A DNA stretch of 64,000 nt. Origin: Nitrososphaeria archaeon. GTDB taxonomy: Archaea; Thermoproteota; Nitrososphaeria; Nitrososphaerales; JAAOZN01. Position 1 is the stretch's first letter. The number at the start of each line of letters is the position of its first letter. The position numbers and the translations under genes are program-made. Shown here in pieces: positions 1 through 8,367 of the stretch. The stretch covers positions 62,001 through 126,000 of the forward strand of contig JARVJZ010000003.1 in NCBI GenBank assembly GCA_029775855.1, given 5' to 3'. Under the pieces are notes generated by a model. That model saw nothing but the letters and a program-made list of their open reading frames with translations. It did not search any database and was not told the origin of the DNA.

Positions 1-597
1 AGGCGTGGCTACTACCCTAAAGGAGGCGGGTTAGTTAAAGTTGAAGTTGAGCCAACTAAGAGCATAAAGCCCATAACGCTGCTGGAGCATACACCAAACC
101 CTATAAACATAATCAGTGTATGTTCACAACTGCCCTTTGAAGTAGCTAAAAGACAGCTCAACGCAGCCTTAACCACGCTTCAGCGGCATAAAGTTGAGAT
201 AGGTGAAGTTAGACCCACATTAGAACAGTCTTTCGGCGCTGGAACATCTATAACGATCTATAGTGTAGATGAAGACAAAGGAACTTACGTGGGTGCAGAC
301 GCTGTTGGTGAAAAAGGTAAGCCAGCCGAACTTGTGGGTAAGGAAGCTGCAGAGAAGTTTCTGGTCGAATGGTCTGCAAATACACCAGTAGATTCTCATC
401 TTGCAGATATGCTTGTGCTACCTCTGTGTTTAGCAGATGATGTGTCAACATACAAGACACCTAAGCTTACGCAGCATCTTGAAACCAACTTATATGTTGT
501 AAGTAGAATAACTGGATGCAACTATGAGCTAAAAAGGCGTAGTTCTGAGGCTGTTGAAGTCAAGATTACACCAAAAATGTATTGGCGAGCGGTTTAA
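1..597 (+). CDS. rtcA: RNA 3'-terminal phosphate cyclase, C-terminal part
   Basis: The reading frame is open from the first base of the window, so the gene begins upstream and only about 198 residues are present. It opens with RGYYPKGGG, the glycine-rich motif of RtcA cyclases. A His in LTQHLETN (residue 159 of the fragment) sits where the family places the nucleotidyl-accepting histidine near the C-terminus. Known family role: ATP-dependent conversion of RNA 3'-phosphate to 2',3'-cyclic phosphate. Archease, the RtcB ligase cofactor, is encoded at 34.8 kb, so RNA-end processing is represented twice in this window. It ends 43 bases before the next gene on the same strand. Confidence 0.9.
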   Translation, partial: RRGYYPKGGGLVKVEVEPTKSIKPITLLEHTPNPINIISVCSQLPFEVAKRQLNAALTTLQRHKVEIGEVRPTLEQSFGAGTSITIYSVDEDKGTYVGADAVGEKGKPAELVGKEAAEKFLVEWSANTPVDSHLADMLVLPLCLADDVSTYKTPKLTQHLETNLYVVSRITGCNYELKRRSSEAVEVKITPKMYWRAV

Positions 598-640
598 ATA
601 ACATTAGTATTTTAAGGAAGGTTAAAACTAGTGGTAGCGT

Positions 641-2272
641 TTGAAAAGTCTAATTCTCCAAACACGAACATTCAGCCTACCTATACTTTACTTAGTGACC
701 TTCATTACACGCGTTGGCTTTGGAGCCATTGTGATAGCATTCCCCCATTATGTGATTGCAGATAGCTTTATGACTGGCGTAGTGCTTTCGATCTACCCTA
801 TCTTTGAGGCGCTTTCAGCAGCTCCTGTTGGTATGTATGTTGATAGGAGAGGTCGCAAGAATATGTTATTCTTTGGGTTAATGAGCATAGCAATTTTAAC
901 CTTCTTGATTGGTTTATCGAGGGACGTGCTTTACATCACTGTGGTGCATGGTTTAATGGGTATCTCAGCGGCTGCGGTAATAGTATCAACCCTCACTATG
1001 ATTACAGACCTTACAAAGATAAGCGATAGAGGAGTAGGGATGGGCGTATTTGACCTAGCAAACATAGCGGGCTACGCTGGAGGGATACTTATAGGCACTT
1101 GGCTCTACACAACATTCGAAACTAATCCAAGCTATGTATTCTTCTCAGTAGCTGCTCTTCTATTAGCAGTAGTTATCTTAGTAAAGGTGTTAGTAACTGA
1201 GCCGCCTCACGAAACCTTGAGAGCACCGCTTACATTCAACTTCTTTAAGGCGCTCAGCTGGAAGATAAAGGCTCTTCTACCCTTATGGTTCGCACTTACA
1301 ACCTTAGTTGGAATAGCTTTCTTCATACCAAAAGCTCTAACCTTAGGCGGCTACACAATCACCGAATCTGGACTACTATTATTTGCTGGAGCAGTAGGCA
1401 TGGGAATTGGAGCAGCATTTTTCGGTAGGCTCTCTGATAAGATTGGAAGAGAGAAGACTATGTGGATAGGAATAGCTGGCATGCTTATGCTGCTTCCATC
1501 ATTAGCTCTATCACTATCACCAGATACCAACCCCAGCTACCCCAACTTTGGAACATATCTTTATGCCATTGCGCCCTCAGCGCTTCTAACCTCAGCTCTA
1601 GTCCCCTCTATCTTGGCTCTAGTAGGCGATACAGCACGCTCAACCTTACGCGGCTCTGCTATGGGACTCTACAGCATAATGCTCAGCATAGGAATAGCTG
1701 CCGGCAACTTGATCGGAGGCATATCTGGACAAATAGGTGGACTGCCAACAATACTTTATGCTGCAGAAGGTGTCTTTATATCAGCAGTCATCATCTCACT
1801 TCTACTAAGCCGATTAACAAATAAAAGAGAACTGGGAGTCAACACAGATCCAAAGACAATACCCAAAATACTAACACTGAGCTACTGGATGAGGTTCATA
1901 AAATTCAACATAGTCGGATTAACCGGAGTCTTTGTCAACCAAGGACTACTAATCCTTTTAACCACCTTAGGCTTATACTACCTCTACTCAGCCATCATAG
2001 CGGTCGAAACATCCATCATATCAAACTTTCTGCTAAACGACCTCTGGACATTCAAAGACCGAAGATCTGGGCATATATTGAAGAGGTTAGTTAAGTTCAA
2101 CGTATTGATGCTTGTAGGTTTAGTTATAAACCTCTTTGTCCTCTACACATTAACAGATTTAGTGTCCTTGCATTACGGCATATCTAACCTCTTTGGTATA
2201 GGCGTAGCTTCTATAGCCAGATATTTAATGAGTATTAAATGGGCTTGGCTTCAGCCCCAAAGGAGAGTTTAA
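641..2272 (+). CDS. MFS transporter fused to a C-terminal GtrA-like membrane domain
   Basis: 543 residues, TTG start. Residues 1 to about 400 form a major facilitator permease: motif A occurs after TM2 (DRRGRKNML) and again in the equivalent loop of the second half (GRLSDKIGREK). From about residue 408 a second membrane module follows, starting MRFIKFNIVGLTG and containing a FLLNDLWTFKDRR segment, which matches GtrA/DPMS-type flippase-like proteins with four helices. Such proteins are linked to polyprenyl-phosphate sugar handling. The fusion suggests a transporter working on lipid-linked or glycosylated substrates, but the substrate cannot be read from sequence. No frameshift is visible at the junction. 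Confidence 0.85.
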   Translation: MKSLILQTRTFSLPILYLVTFITRVGFGAIVIAFPHYVIADSFMTGVVLSIYPIFEALSAAPVGMYVDRRGRKNMLFFGLMSIAILTFLIGLSRDVLYITVVHGLMGISAAAVIVSTLTMITDLTKISDRGVGMGVFDLANIAGYAGGILIGTWLYTTFETNPSYVFFSVAALLLAVVILVKVLVTEPPHETLRAPLTFNFFKALSWKIKALLPLWFALTTLVGIAFFIPKALTLGGYTITESGLLLFAGAVGMGIGAAFFGRLSDKIGREKTMWIGIAGMLMLLPSLALSLSPDTNPSYPNFGTYLYAIAPSALLTSALVPSILALVGDTARSTLRGSAMGLYSIMLSIGIAAGNLIGGISGQIGGLPTILYAAEGVFISAVIISLLLSRLTNKRELGVNTDPKTIPKILTLSYWMRFIKFNIVGLTGVFVNQGLLILLTTLGLYYLYSAIIAVETSIISNFLLNDLWTFKDRRSGHILKRLVKFNVLMLVGLVINLFVLYTLTDLVSLHYGISNLFGIGVASIARYLMSIKWAWLQPQRRV

Positions 2273-2444
2273 TCAAAATTTAAAAATATTTTCTGACTCA
2301 CATTTAAAAATGAAATTTTTATATTTTAATTTAAGGTTCTCTGCTTTATATTTGTTTTGTCATAAATTGTAGAGTTTCTTTACATCTAGTCTAATTTAAT
2401 GCACCTATCTGTTAATATTAGGAATAGCGGAAATAGTAAGCGCT
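2273..2444. other. AT-rich intergenic stretch
   Basis: Downstream of the MFS fusion gene. It is rich in A/T runs. An imperfect inverted repeat around ATTTAAAAAT and ATTTTTATAT (about 2304-2327), followed by T-rich sequence, may serve as a transcription terminator. No gene is seen in its first 170 bases. Confidence 0.35.
2412..2420 (+). promoter_or_regulatory. TATA-like box for the small zinc-ribbon gene
   Basis: TTAATATTA is centred about 29 bases before the ATG at 2445, the spacing expected for a leaderless archaeal transcript. No Shine-Dalgarno sequence precedes the ATG. Confidence 0.4.
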
Positions 2445-2567
2445 ATGTTGTGTTATGTTTGCGGCAGTATAGTGTATACTTCTAGTGGAGTCTGCTGGAT
2501 CTGCTCTGCTTCTGACAACCTCGCTTTACATGTTGATAGATTAAGACTAGCTGCCATAAGCACGTAA
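2445..2567 (+). CDS. Small zinc-ribbon protein, 40 residues
   Basis: An ATG opens a 40-residue frame with two CxxC pairs, CYVC at residues 3-6 and CWIC at 17-20, spaced as in a minimal zinc ribbon. The rest is short and hydrophilic with no other domain. It lies between the MFS fusion and the proteasome subunit, on the same strand as both, and is preceded by a TATA-like box at leaderless distance. Function unknown; tiny CxxC proteins are common in archaea. The alternative is a chance frame, but the paired CxxC motifs and the promoter argue for a gene. Confidence 0.5.
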   Translation: MLCYVCGSIVYTSSGVCWICSASDNLALHVDRLRLAAIST

Positions 2568-2645
2568 GTATAAGCGCCTAAGACAAAGTCTCCTTCTCTT
2601 TGCAGCAGACCGTAACTTAAATTAATCCGGTTAACGATAGCTTTG

Positions 2646-3254
2646 ATGATAAGCATGTTTAACGAAGCTTGGATGCCCGGAGCTACTGCTGTCGGAGTAA
2701 CCTTTAGAGATGGAGTCATTTTAGGAGCAGAGAAGAGACTTACCTACGGCACACACGTAGTAAGCCGAAGCGGAAAGAAGGTGTTTAAGATAAGTAGAAC
2801 AGTAGGTGCAGCATGCGCAGGTCTAGTAGCAGATATGCAGATCTTAGTCAGAGAAATCTCCGCATACATATATCTCCGTGAAATCGAGCTCAATAGAACA
2901 CTACCACCAAATTCAGTAGCTAAGCTTATGTCTGTACTGATGTTCGAGCGTAGATGGGCACCCTTACTGACACAGGTTGTGATAGGTGGTGTTGATGACA
3001 CACCATCTATATATGTGCTTGATCCTTTAGGCTCAGTTATACCAGATGATTACGCTACAGTAGGAACAGGTGCTGAAATGGCGATAGGTGTGTTAGAGAG
3101 TGAGTACCGCAAGGATTTAAGTGAAGAAGAGGCTAAGTCGCTTGTAGTCAAAGCCATAAAATCCGCGATGCAACGTGATGCTGCAAGCGGTGATGGCATA
3201 GATCTACTGATAATAACCAAGAGCGGCATGAAAGAAGAAACCATTAAACTTTAA
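2646..3254 (+). CDS. psmB: Proteasome beta subunit lacking the catalytic threonine
   Basis: An Ntn-hydrolase fold of the 20S beta family. After a short propeptide, the segment PGATAVGVTFRDGVILGAEKR aligns with the usual TTTVG...KDGVVLAADKR block. Asp17 (RDG) and Lys33 (AEKR) equivalents are present, but position 1, normally the nucleophilic Thr, is Ala. The downstream GTGAEMAIGVLE and SGDGIDLL blocks fit beta subunits. Crenarchaea and thaumarchaea often carry one active and one inactive beta subunit, so this is probably the structural partner; the active one is outside the window. Start: ATG 2646, or TTG 2643 directly before it; a TATA-like AACTTAAATTA lies about 27 bases upstream. Confidence 0.88.
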   Translation: MISMFNEAWMPGATAVGVTFRDGVILGAEKRLTYGTHVVSRSGKKVFKISRTVGAACAGLVADMQILVREISAYIYLREIELNRTLPPNSVAKLMSVLMFERRWAPLLTQVVIGGVDDTPSIYVLDPLGSVIPDDYATVGTGAEMAIGVLESEYRKDLSEEEAKSLVVKAIKSAMQRDAASGDGIDLLIITKSGMKEETIKL

Positions 3255-3288
3255 CAATATCTTCTTGCATAAGGTTGAATAAAATATA

Positions 3289-4269
3289 ATGCAGCCCCCA
3301 CAGAGCATCGTAAACGAGAGAATACCTGCAGAGCTAAAGCAGGTATTAAAGAAGCAAGGTTATCATATAGTAGGTACACATTCAGCAACTAAAAAGTGCA
3401 GATGGCTGCACAACAGCCTAGTGTACAATCGCCCCTGTTACAAAGAGAAGTTCTATGGAATAAGCTCACATAGATGCCTTCAAGCGTCGCCAGCAATTCT
3501 GAGCTGCTTGACCAGATGTGTTCACTGTTGGCGCCTTATGCCTGGGGACGAGGGTTATAGCTGGAGCGACACCTTTGGAAACATTTGGGATGAACCTGAA
3601 TTTGTTGCAGAAGGGTTGATACGTGAGCATAAGAGAATTGTATGCGGATACGGTGCGTTAGTCAAAGAAGGAAGGGTTGAAAAGAAACGCTTAGAAGAAG
3701 CGCTAGAACCAACTAATATAGCCCTATCGCTTTCTGGTGAACCCACAATATACCCTCATCTTGCAGAATTAATACAAGAATTTAAGAAGAGGGGAATGAC
3801 TGTCTTCTTAGTCACTTCAGGAGTTCTTCCAAGAGCCTTAAAGAAGATTGCAGATTCAGAGTTCAAACCCACGCAGCTTTATATCTCGCTTACTGGCTGG
3901 GATGCTGAATCATATCAAACCTTAAACCGACCCATAGATGAGAAACTTTGGAGCGCTCTCCAGCAGAGCCTAGAAATAATGACTACACTAACCTGCCCCA
4001 CTGTATTCAGAGTAACCGTTATCCACGGATTAAATGATGGCGGAGAAGCTGTTAAAGGTTTTTCCAAGATGATAGCAAAATATCAGCCAACATATGTAGA
4101 GGCTAAAGCATATATGCACGTAGGCTACTCTACAAAAAGGTTAAAGCGAGCTAACATGCCTACATACAGCCAAGTCAAAACCCTAGCTGAAGCGCTCCAC
4201 AAACAAACGGGATACCAAATAGCAAATGAAGAGGCAGACAGCAGAGTGATCCTACTTAAAAAGAAATAA
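3289..4269 (+). CDS. taw1: 4-demethylwyosine synthase (archaeal TYW1)
   Basis: Radical SAM enzyme of 326 residues. The iron-sulfur motif is C-x3-C-x2-C (CLTRCVHC, followed by WR), preceded by other conserved cysteines (KKCRW, RPCYKE, HRCLQ) that fit the second cluster of TYW1. SLSGEPTIYPHLAELI is the SAM-binding GEP region. It uses pyruvate to form the tricyclic base from N1-methylguanosine at position 37 of tRNA-Phe, the first committed wyosine step. TYW1-family length is usual for archaea. It lies 34 bases after psmB and 49 bases before the HIT gene on the same strand. Confidence 0.92.
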   Translation: MQPPQSIVNERIPAELKQVLKKQGYHIVGTHSATKKCRWLHNSLVYNRPCYKEKFYGISSHRCLQASPAILSCLTRCVHCWRLMPGDEGYSWSDTFGNIWDEPEFVAEGLIREHKRIVCGYGALVKEGRVEKKRLEEALEPTNIALSLSGEPTIYPHLAELIQEFKKRGMTVFLVTSGVLPRALKKIADSEFKPTQLYISLTGWDAESYQTLNRPIDEKLWSALQQSLEIMTTLTCPTVFRVTVIHGLNDGGEAVKGFSKMIAKYQPTYVEAKAYMHVGYSTKRLKRANMPTYSQVKTLAEALHKQTGYQIANEEADSRVILLKKK

Positions 4270-4318
4270 ATCTATAGCATAAACCCATTAATCACCTAAA
4301 GAGCTAGGTAGAGGAAAG

Positions 4319-4756
4319 ATGGCTGAAGAATGCACGTTTTGCAGAATAATACAAAGAGTCGAAGAGGGAGTAGTAGTCTACGAGGATGACGAGCATCTAA
4401 TTCTTATGGATAAACATCCATACAACCCCGGACATAACCTAGTCATACCTAAAAAGCATTACAAAACTTTACTCGAAATGCCTAAATCAGAAGCTGGTAA
4501 GTTATTCGAAAAGGTCTGGTTAATCGCTAAAGCTACGGTAAAAGCTTTAGATGCAGATGGTATTCATATAGGGCAAAATAACGGGAGGGCAGCACGCCAA
4601 GTCATAGATCACGTGCACGTGCATATAATACCGAGATTCTACGAAGATGAGCAGAACGGCAGATGGCCGTCCAGAAAAACTATACCACTGGAGGAATCGA
4701 GGAAATTAGCGGATATGATAAGGCAGCAGATTTTACACTTTAAAGAAGAATGTTAA
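4319..4756 (+). CDS. HIT family nucleotide hydrolase
   Basis: 145 residues. The histidine triad HVHVHIIPRF lies near residue 99, with the upstream NNGRAARQVIDHVH segment typical of Ap4A/AMP-lysine hydrolases. An N-terminal CTFC pair (residues 5-8) is the partial zinc site common in archaeal and bacterial HIT proteins. Expected to hydrolyse dinucleoside polyphosphates or nucleoside phosphoramidates in the cytosol. The stop overlaps the stop of the convergent small gene by four bases. Confidence 0.9.
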   Translation: MAEECTFCRIIQRVEEGVVVYEDDEHLILMDKHPYNPGHNLVIPKKHYKTLLEMPKSEAGKLFEKVWLIAKATVKALDADGIHIGQNNGRAARQVIDHVHVHIIPRFYEDEQNGRWPSRKTIPLEESRKLADMIRQQILHFKEEC

Positions 4757-4962
4757 GTTTTCTTACTGAGTTTTTTTAAAGCGTCTTGTACTCGTTCATT
4801 AGGCTTAACTAAGCCTTCAGTAAGAGCCCACATCCAAAACTCTAGGATTCGTTTTCTCATCTTTGAGTATTGTGGGTAGAGCCCTTTTTCTTCGATTGCT
4901 GCGATATCCCTCAAATATTCCTCAACTGTTCTGTTGTCCTCTTCTTCTTTTTGCAGCGCCAA
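4753..4962 (-). CDS. Small charged hypothetical protein
   Basis: 69 residues, ATG start, almost entirely helical and charged (EEEDNRTVEEYLRDIAAIEEK, ILEFWMWALTEG). No recognised family. It converges on the HIT gene with a four-base stop overlap, and its upstream side (to 5117) holds divergent promoters shared with the AAA+ gene. Its composition looks like a real soluble protein rather than a shadow frame, but evidence is limited to that. Confidence 0.5.
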   Translation of the reverse strand: MALQKEEEDNRTVEEYLRDIAAIEEKGLYPQYSKMRKRILEFWMWALTEGLVKPNERVQDALKKLSKKT

Positions 4963-5080
4963 TTAACCTAGCCCTCTTTTTTTATACTTCACTTTCTTCT
5001 ATCACCATTTTTAGGTTGGGTGTCTAATAAGTTTGACTACCATGCTGTATCGATATTAGATATGGTCTACTAACTCTTTA

Positions 5081-5091
5081 AGGTTAAATAA
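5081..5091 (+). promoter_or_regulatory. TATA-like box before the AAA+ gene
   Basis: AGGTTAAATAA is centred about 31 bases before the TTG at 5118, with no ribosome binding site between. This supports the TTG as the start of a leaderless or nearly leaderless message. Confidence 0.4.
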
Positions 5092-5117
5092 GTAGTTAGA
5101 GTAGTTACTGTTAGCGT

Positions 5118-6623
5118 TTGGTCAAAAAAGCTTTGGATGACGATGCTATAGTCTACCAAGAGGTCCGTGTCTCAAGGAGAGACGGCATCAAGTACATCTT
5201 AGATGGAAATGAGGTAGACATCTGGGCACCAGAGTTTCGCAACTATCATTCTAAAACGCCAGTAGACTACATAAGAGACGCAATATTGGATATTGAAAAG
5301 AAGAACGGAGACCCTTTTCCAGACATCGTAGGTAAAGAAAAGGAAAAGGAATTAGTCAAGACCGCCCTATTCTCAGGCTCACCTATTCTATTCAGAGGTG
5401 AAAGGGGGTACGGTAAAACAACCTTCTCAAAAGCCATAGCAAAACTCCTACCGGAAAAGATTCTTGCGATTAAAGGGTGCAAGATACACGACGACCCAAC
5501 AGCACCTATCTGTTTCTCATGCAAATCAAAGATACTTTCAGATGAAACAATAGAATTAACTTGGGTTCCCAGAATCTGGGTAAGAATACCTGGAGATCCT
5601 ATGCTTACAACAAGGCAGCTCATTGGTGGCATATCGATACAAAAGATACGCGAAGGCTACGATCTAGATCATCCAGAAGTATTTATGCCTGGAAGAGCAT
5701 TGAAGGCTAATCGAGGAATAGGCTACTTTGATGAATTAGGAGCTGTGCCTACGGCCCTTCAGACGCTGCTCCATGAACTTTTCGAGGAGCGTCAAGTCTC
5801 AACAAGTGAAGGAGAGATTGTGCCTTTTAGAATTAATACAATTGAGGTTGCTTCAACAAATCCAGCCAATTATCGTGGTACATCGCCTATTAAGGAGCCG
5901 CTTCTGGATCGGATGGAAGTCATAGAAATAGGTCCTCCCGCGACGATTGAAGAGGAGATTGAAATAGCGCGTAGAAACTGCTTTATTGGGTGTAAGGAGC
6001 AGCCGCCGGTCATTTTACCCGATTGGCATATGAGACTTATGGCGTATACGGTCACTCTCGGTCGAAATCCGAAGGAGAGTGACACAGCTAAGAAGCTTCA
6101 GGTACCTCCTTCGTGTAGAGCGACGATAAAGCTCTTTGACCATCTAGCTTCTCGAGTAATACTAAGCGGTGGGCGTGTGCCTCTGCTCAAAAATTACGGT
6201 GACGATCTTGAGGTGGTTGTGCTAGCTTTGGCTGGTAGAATAGAGTTGGAGTACGGTGTTAAAGAGAGTAAGGCTGAGGTGTCGAAGATGCTTTTCAAAG
6301 AAGGTCTACTTAAAGTAGCTAAAGAGGTTTATCAAAGGATACCTGAAGATAGTTTTAACGATATAATCTCAGAGCTTATGAATGTAGGTGTAGCAAAAGG
6401 AGGGGTCAGTAGCATAGTAATTAATCCGTCTGTGGTTAAAGATCTGAGGGATCTTAAACATTTCTCTTCAGTTGTTTATGATTTATGCGGCGGCTACACT
6501 GAGGATGATGACCTCTTTCTCTCCTCTGCAGAGATACTTCTGTATTCGCTATCTATGTGTGTGCCAAGGTATGTGGTAAAGAGCCGTAATGAGTTTATCA
6601 TAAAGAAGGTTGAAGATAAATGA
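5118..6623 (+). CDS. AAA+ ATPase of the MoxR/Mg-chelatase ChlI type
   Basis: 501 residues, TTG start. Walker A is GERGYGKTTF near residue 97; the Walker B region is GIGYFDELGAVP; the sensor segment VASTNPANYRG and an arginine in EPLLDRMEV follow, as in ChlI/BchI. Between Walker A and B lie three cysteines (GCKIHDDPTAPICFSC), suggesting a bound metal or cluster not usual in MoxR proteins. It overlaps the next gene by four bases (TGA/ATG), and that gene encodes a VWA protein, the standard partner in chelatase or MoxR-VWA chaperone pairs. Substrate unknown; no CobN/ChlH large subunit is nearby. Confidence 0.85.
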   Translation: MVKKALDDDAIVYQEVRVSRRDGIKYILDGNEVDIWAPEFRNYHSKTPVDYIRDAILDIEKKNGDPFPDIVGKEKEKELVKTALFSGSPILFRGERGYGKTTFSKAIAKLLPEKILAIKGCKIHDDPTAPICFSCKSKILSDETIELTWVPRIWVRIPGDPMLTTRQLIGGISIQKIREGYDLDHPEVFMPGRALKANRGIGYFDELGAVPTALQTLLHELFEERQVSTSEGEIVPFRINTIEVASTNPANYRGTSPIKEPLLDRMEVIEIGPPATIEEEIEIARRNCFIGCKEQPPVILPDWHMRLMAYTVTLGRNPKESDTAKKLQVPPSCRATIKLFDHLASRVILSGGRVPLLKNYGDDLEVVVLALAGRIELEYGVKESKAEVSKMLFKEGLLKVAKEVYQRIPEDSFNDIISELMNVGVAKGGVSSIVINPSVVKDLRDLKHFSSVVYDLCGGYTEDDDLFLSSAEILLYSLSMCVPRYVVKSRNEFIIKKVEDK

Positions 6624-7891
6624 AACCAAAGTGTGAATTATGTGATAAAGAAGCGATAGAGAATTCCTTATCTCTATTCGGCAAGCAGTTTATCGAAGAC
6701 CTTGCATACGAGATCTTTAACCCAAATTTAGAAAAGAAGGAAGAACGCCTAGATGTTAAAGGGATCATAGAGCGGTATATGGCTGAGGATTATGACGAAG
6801 AACTCTATGAGATGCTGCTTGATATGCTACGCGAAGGCAGAAGCGATATTTTATATGGTGAAGACCTAAGAAATAAATTAAAATTAGATGCTAGTAGGAA
6901 AAAAGCGTGGCAAGAAATAATTTCAAAGATCAAAAGTGGTGAATTAGCAGCAGACAGTTTAACACCTACGCAAGTCCTTGAATACTTCCCAGAAGAAGCC
7001 TTAGAAGGGTTGATCAAAGAGGGGCTGATAGATGAGAGCATAAGAAGAAACATCAAATATCCACGAAGTGCTCTCTCATTCTCCAATTTTACAGTAGAGG
7101 GAGAAAAGATCATAGCCCAGCGTCTATTAGAAGAGGTATTCAAAAACATTAAGAAGAGTGGATTTGGTATCCACACTACAGAAGAAGAAGGTTTTGGGGT
7201 AGAGTCAACAAGCACTTTAAGAGATTTCGATGACTACACACATAGCTACGATCTCATAGATTGGCAAGAGACCTTACTTAATACTGTGTCAAGGGATGCC
7301 AAAGGGATGAATATAAGAAATTCAGACATTAAAGTTAGAGCGCCGAAGCATAGGTCAAGGTGTGCAAATGTCATACTTGTAGACATCTCAAATTCGATGT
7401 ATGGAAACAAGTTTAAAGGAGGCATAATGGCAGCCCTAGCCTTAGAACAGCTTTTCCAAGAAGAATATAAGGAAGACACACTACATATTCTCGCCTATAA
7501 CGAAGATGTAAACTTAGTGCCTGTTGGAAATCTTCTAAAACTTAGACCGTACGGGTTTACAGATATTGGATGTGCAATAGATGCGGCTGTAAAGATACTG
7601 GAAAAGGAAGAGGGCGAAAAGAACATCTTCCTAATTACTGACAGCGAGCCTACAGCTTCCAACAGAAGAGAATATTCGCCGATTGAAAACGCCTTCAGAG
7701 CTGCATATATGGCTGGCAAAGCTGAAGTAAAACTTAACATCATCATGCTCGATAGAAAGCCTATACTACGAACAATATGTGATAAGATAGCAACTCTTAA
7801 CGGTCAAGCTTCAGTAGCCTATGTCGATAACCCGCTTAACCTCAAAGAATTCGTTATAAAGACAATTATAACCAGAAAAACCTTGGTATAA
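6620..7891 (+). CDS. VWA domain protein, partner of the AAA+ ATPase
   Basis: 423 residues. The N-terminus has a CELC pair (residues 5-8). The VWA domain covers about residues 245-423, with the MIDAS motif DISNSM and a later T-D segment (FLITDSEPT). This arrangement matches the ChlD-like or MoxR-associated VWA subunit, which uses its MIDAS metal to link ATPase motor and client. The four-base overlap with the upstream ATPase gene implies translational coupling. The last residues (FVIKTIITRKTLV) recur in degraded form near 17.45 kb. Confidence 0.85.
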   Translation: MKPKCELCDKEAIENSLSLFGKQFIEDLAYEIFNPNLEKKEERLDVKGIIERYMAEDYDEELYEMLLDMLREGRSDILYGEDLRNKLKLDASRKKAWQEIISKIKSGELAADSLTPTQVLEYFPEEALEGLIKEGLIDESIRRNIKYPRSALSFSNFTVEGEKIIAQRLLEEVFKNIKKSGFGIHTTEEEGFGVESTSTLRDFDDYTHSYDLIDWQETLLNTVSRDAKGMNIRNSDIKVRAPKHRSRCANVILVDISNSMYGNKFKGGIMAALALEQLFQEEYKEDTLHILAYNEDVNLVPVGNLLKLRPYGFTDIGCAIDAAVKILEKEEGEKNIFLITDSEPTASNRREYSPIENAFRAAYMAGKAEVKLNIIMLDRKPILRTICDKIATLNGQASVAYVDNPLNLKEFVIKTIITRKTLV

Positions 7892-7984
7892 TCCTCCAAG
7901 TCACCGACTGGGGCCAGCTAACCTACAGCCCCTTCACTCACCTTTTTATCAAGTTTACACCAATGTTTCTTTGTATTTTTAATC

Positions 7985-8238
7985 TCAAAAAGAGAATTGA
8001 AAGCAAAATTGATAATACGCGCTTACGCCGGTTGGCTTCCTCAGCGGAAATATGAGTCTTCTCCAACTACTCCAGTTGTCGACAACCTGCCAATAGTAGT
8101 CTGAGCCAGCTGTTTTAACTGTAAAGGTGATGTTTTTGCCGCTGTTTGCACCATACCACCAGATGCAACTTTCTCCTAAGAATCAAGCGACTCAAAGCCT
8201 CCTTAACATCGGTGTATCCAGCTTTATCCTCTAACAGC
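7985..8238 (-). pseudogene. Decayed secreted or ligand-binding protein fragment
   Basis: On the minus strand 7985-8182 stays open for 65 codons and gives a protein-like text: CIWWYGANSGKNITFTV, then DYYWQVVDNWSSWRR, rich in W/Y/N as in extracellular beta-domains. Upstream the sense continues in another frame (LLEDKAGYTDVKEALSRLILRR, 8175-8238), so at least one frameshift separates the halves, and stops lie before it. No intact start is seen. I do not recognise the family. Confidence 0.4.
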
Positions 8239-8241
8239 TAG

Positions 8242-8294
8242 GAGGAAATCACATTTCCTCATTGTGTCTTAAGAGACACCACCAAATTTTTGGT
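8242..8294. repeat. Three tandem hairpins
   Basis: Three perfect inverted repeats follow each other within 53 bases: GAGGAAAT-CAC-ATTTCCTC (8242-8260), GTGTCT-TAAG-AGACAC (8264-8279) and ACCAAA-TT-TTTGGT (8281-8294). They could be terminators for the flanking genes, protein binding sites, or part of a short structured RNA. Confidence 0.5.
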
Positions 8295-8367
8295 AGCAGA
8301 GTCAGGGTAGATCAAACCGAACTGCAAATAACCGACTTGTAAACACCTAGTGTATAAACATAAAAAC

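Larger units (their letters stand above)
7892..8367. other. Gene-poor stretch between VWA gene and CoA ligase
   Basis: No intact gene. It holds a decayed minus-strand coding relic (7985-8238), three tandem hairpins (8242-8294) and the 3' flank of the convergent CoA ligase gene. Confidence 0.6.
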
